In this document: positions 5,476 to 6,469 of the stretch, one piece after another
How the letters are laid out: each line of letters begins with the position of its first letter
Numbering within the stretch: the stretch's first letter is position 1
Assembly (NCBI GenBank): GCA_007129775.1
Contig: SKUV01000091.1
Span: 1-6,469, forward strand
Direction of reading: 5' to 3'
From: Paracoccaceae bacterium
GTDB taxonomy: Bacteria; Pseudomonadota; Alphaproteobacteria; Rhodobacterales; Rhodobacteraceae
DNA length: 6,469 bases
Program-made: the position numbers and the translations under genes
The notes under the pieces: generated by a model
The model's database searches: none
What the model was told of the DNA's origin: nothing
What the model saw: only the letters and a program-made list of their open reading frames with translations

Positions 5476-6315
5476 TTATTCGGTGATCACGGGCAGATCC
5501 GGATCGGCCACCAGATAGGTGGCCTTCAGATCCTCCACCACGCCCGCCGCGATCACGCTCGACAGGGCCTCGTCCACCCATTCCACCAGCGGGTTGTCCT
5601 TTTCGAACAAAAGCCCGTGGCCGCGGTCATTCTCGTCCGGCGGCAGGATGGCGACGATTCCGGCTTCGGGGATCTGCACCGCCGTGGCGAAAAGCGCCGT
5701 GGGCAGCGCTGCGAGGGTGGCGTCGATCTGGCCGGCAAGCATGGCCTGAAACACCCCGATCTGATCATCGTAGATCGCCGCATCGTCGATGCCGAGGATG
5801 GTCTCCAGATACATCAGATCGGTGGTGCCGATCACCGCGCCCCAACTGGCGTCGCGCAGGTCGGCGAAGCTGGAGGCACCCACGACCGGGCTGCCGGGCA
5901 GGGCGATGACGGCCTTGTCGGGCTGGAAATAGACCTGGCTGAAGCTGACGATCTCCATCCGCGGTTCGGTCACCGAAATCTGCTGGATGGCGAAGTCGAA
6001 GGGCTTGGCACCCGGCGCGATGGTCTGCTCGAATGTCAGGCCGACCCACTGCACATCCTCGGGCGCGAAGCCCATCTCGGCGGCCAGCGCATAGACGAGG
6101 CCGTTCTCGAACCCCTCGCCTCCCGCCGGGTCGTTGTTGAGCATCCAAGGCGGGTAGACCGGATCGCCGGTGCCCACGGTCAGCTTGCCCGGTGTCATCA
6201 GGCGCGGGTCCATCGGCGTGCGTTCCTCGGCCATGACAGGGGCGGGGGCGAGGACGAGCGCGGCCAGCGTCAGGGCGATGGCGGGCGCAAGGCTGCGGGC
6301 ATGGATGTTGGGCAT
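5476..6315 (-). CDS. Periplasmic substrate-binding protein, family 3, of the ABC importer
   Basis: This 279-residue protein is the solute receptor of the importer. It has a typical Sec signal peptide: basic start, hydrophobic core at about 9-24, and likely cleavage after VMA at residue 29. The mature part follows the family 3 pattern: GTGDPVYPPWML (48-59), ISVTEPR (113-119) with Arg119 in place of the carboxylate-binding arginine, SFSQVYF (124-130) and GQIDATLAALPTALF (195-209). At the position where HisJ and GlnH have the amino-group-binding aspartate (D-A-x-x-x-D), this protein has Ala203, so the ligand may lack a free alpha-amino group. The ATG at 6315 is chosen because it starts the signal peptide and has GGAG 7 nt upstream; the frame is open 39 codons further but not signal-like. 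It is the first gene of the operon. Substrate unknown. Confidence 0.92.
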   Translation of the reverse strand: MPNIHARSLAPAIALTLAALVLAPAPVMAEERTPMDPRLMTPGKLTVGTGDPVYPPWMLNNDPAGGEGFENGLVYALAAEMGFAPEDVQWVGLTFEQTIAPGAKPFDFAIQQISVTEPRMEIVSFSQVYFQPDKAVIALPGSPVVGASSFADLRDASWGAVIGTTDLMYLETILGIDDAAIYDDQIGVFQAMLAGQIDATLAALPTALFATAVQIPEAGIVAILPPDENDRGHGLLFEKDNPLVEWVDEALSSVIAAGVVEDLKATYLVADPDLPVITE

Positions 6316-6469
6316 CGGCGAACTCCGTGACAGGGGGCGGCGGTGCCGCCCGGGGCGACATCCCCCAGTGACACGGCCCCGCTGCGATTCGTCCAGCCCC
6401 CGGGGCGTTTTTCCTTCGGCCCGGTGGCTCATGCGGGCTTCCGCGCCAACCGTCCGCCGGCCCTTGCCC
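6316..6469 (-). promoter_or_regulatory. Leader of the transporter operon
   Basis: These 154 bp should hold the operon's leader and possibly its promoter. A GGAG ribosome site (6323-6326) precedes the start by 7 nt. A GC hairpin, gggcgg (6335-6340) pairing with ccgccc (6346-6351) around a 5-nt loop, lies just upstream of it. The pentamer GTCAC occurs on the minus strand at about 6327-6331 and 6369-6373. I find no -35/-10 pair that I would trust and no gene; the next gene upstream is outside the window. Confidence 0.4.
6335..6351 (-). repeat. GC-rich hairpin before the binding-protein ribosome site
   Basis: The 6-bp arms GGGCGG and CCGCCC enclose a 5-nt loop. In the mRNA the hairpin would end 8 nt before the GGAG ribosome site. 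It could protect the message end or affect ribosome access; it has no following U-run, so it is not a terminator. Confidence 0.5.

Noticed and set aside
6383..6413. gcccccggggc followed by a T-run on the plus strand as an intrinsic terminator.
   Set aside because: The arms leave almost no loop, and no plus-strand gene ends upstream of it in the window.
6316..6432. A 39-codon N-terminal extension of the binding protein.
   Set aside because: It is charged and not signal-like; starting at 6315 gives a textbook signal peptide and a GGAG site at correct spacing.

Overview
The window is very GC-rich DNA with tightly packed genes and strong G/C bias at third codon positions. The gene set (class I fructose-bisphosphate aldolase beside phosphoglycerate kinase, two cyclophilins next to pgk, a polar amino acid-type ABC transporter) and the protein sequences suggest an alphaproteobacterium of the Rhodobacterales/Paracoccaceae (Rhodobacter, Rhodovulum or Paracoccus relatives). 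This placement is from recognition, not from a search.

Layout. Positions 1-98 hold seven 14-bp tandem repeats that run off the left edge and include the stop codon of the first gene. fda (88-999) and pgk (1175-2386) lie on the minus strand in the order pgk then fda. They are separated by 175 bp containing a 21-bp alternating purine-pyrimidine tract. A 231-bp divergent control region (2387-2617) follows, with a perfect 14-bp palindrome, an array of 11-bp repeats and an inverted repeat. From it two overlapping plus-strand cyclophilin-type peptidyl-prolyl isomerase genes are read (2618-3127 and 3117-3758): the first looks cytoplasmic, the second has an N-terminal membrane segment. A 60-bp convergent gap separates them from a minus-strand ABC transporter operon: periplasmic binding protein (5476-6315), permease (4573-5469) and ATPase (3819-4571). 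The last 154 bp are the leader of that operon.

How the genes work together. Pgk and Fda catalyse steps of glycolysis, gluconeogenesis and the Calvin cycle. The two isomerases probably speed proline isomerisation on opposite sides of, or at, the inner membrane. The three transporter genes form a complete importer whose binding protein keeps the carboxylate-binding arginine but appears to lack the aspartate that usually holds the substrate amino group, so its ligand may not be a standard amino acid.

I see no phage, insertion sequence, CRISPR, tRNA, rRNA or toxin-antitoxin module, and no T-run intrinsic terminator. The genes are mostly housekeeping. The less ordinary signals are the two short-period repeat arrays, the purine-pyrimidine tract, the patchy DNA identity between the cyclophilin genes and the altered binding-protein pocket. 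I do not find a convincing undescribed system.
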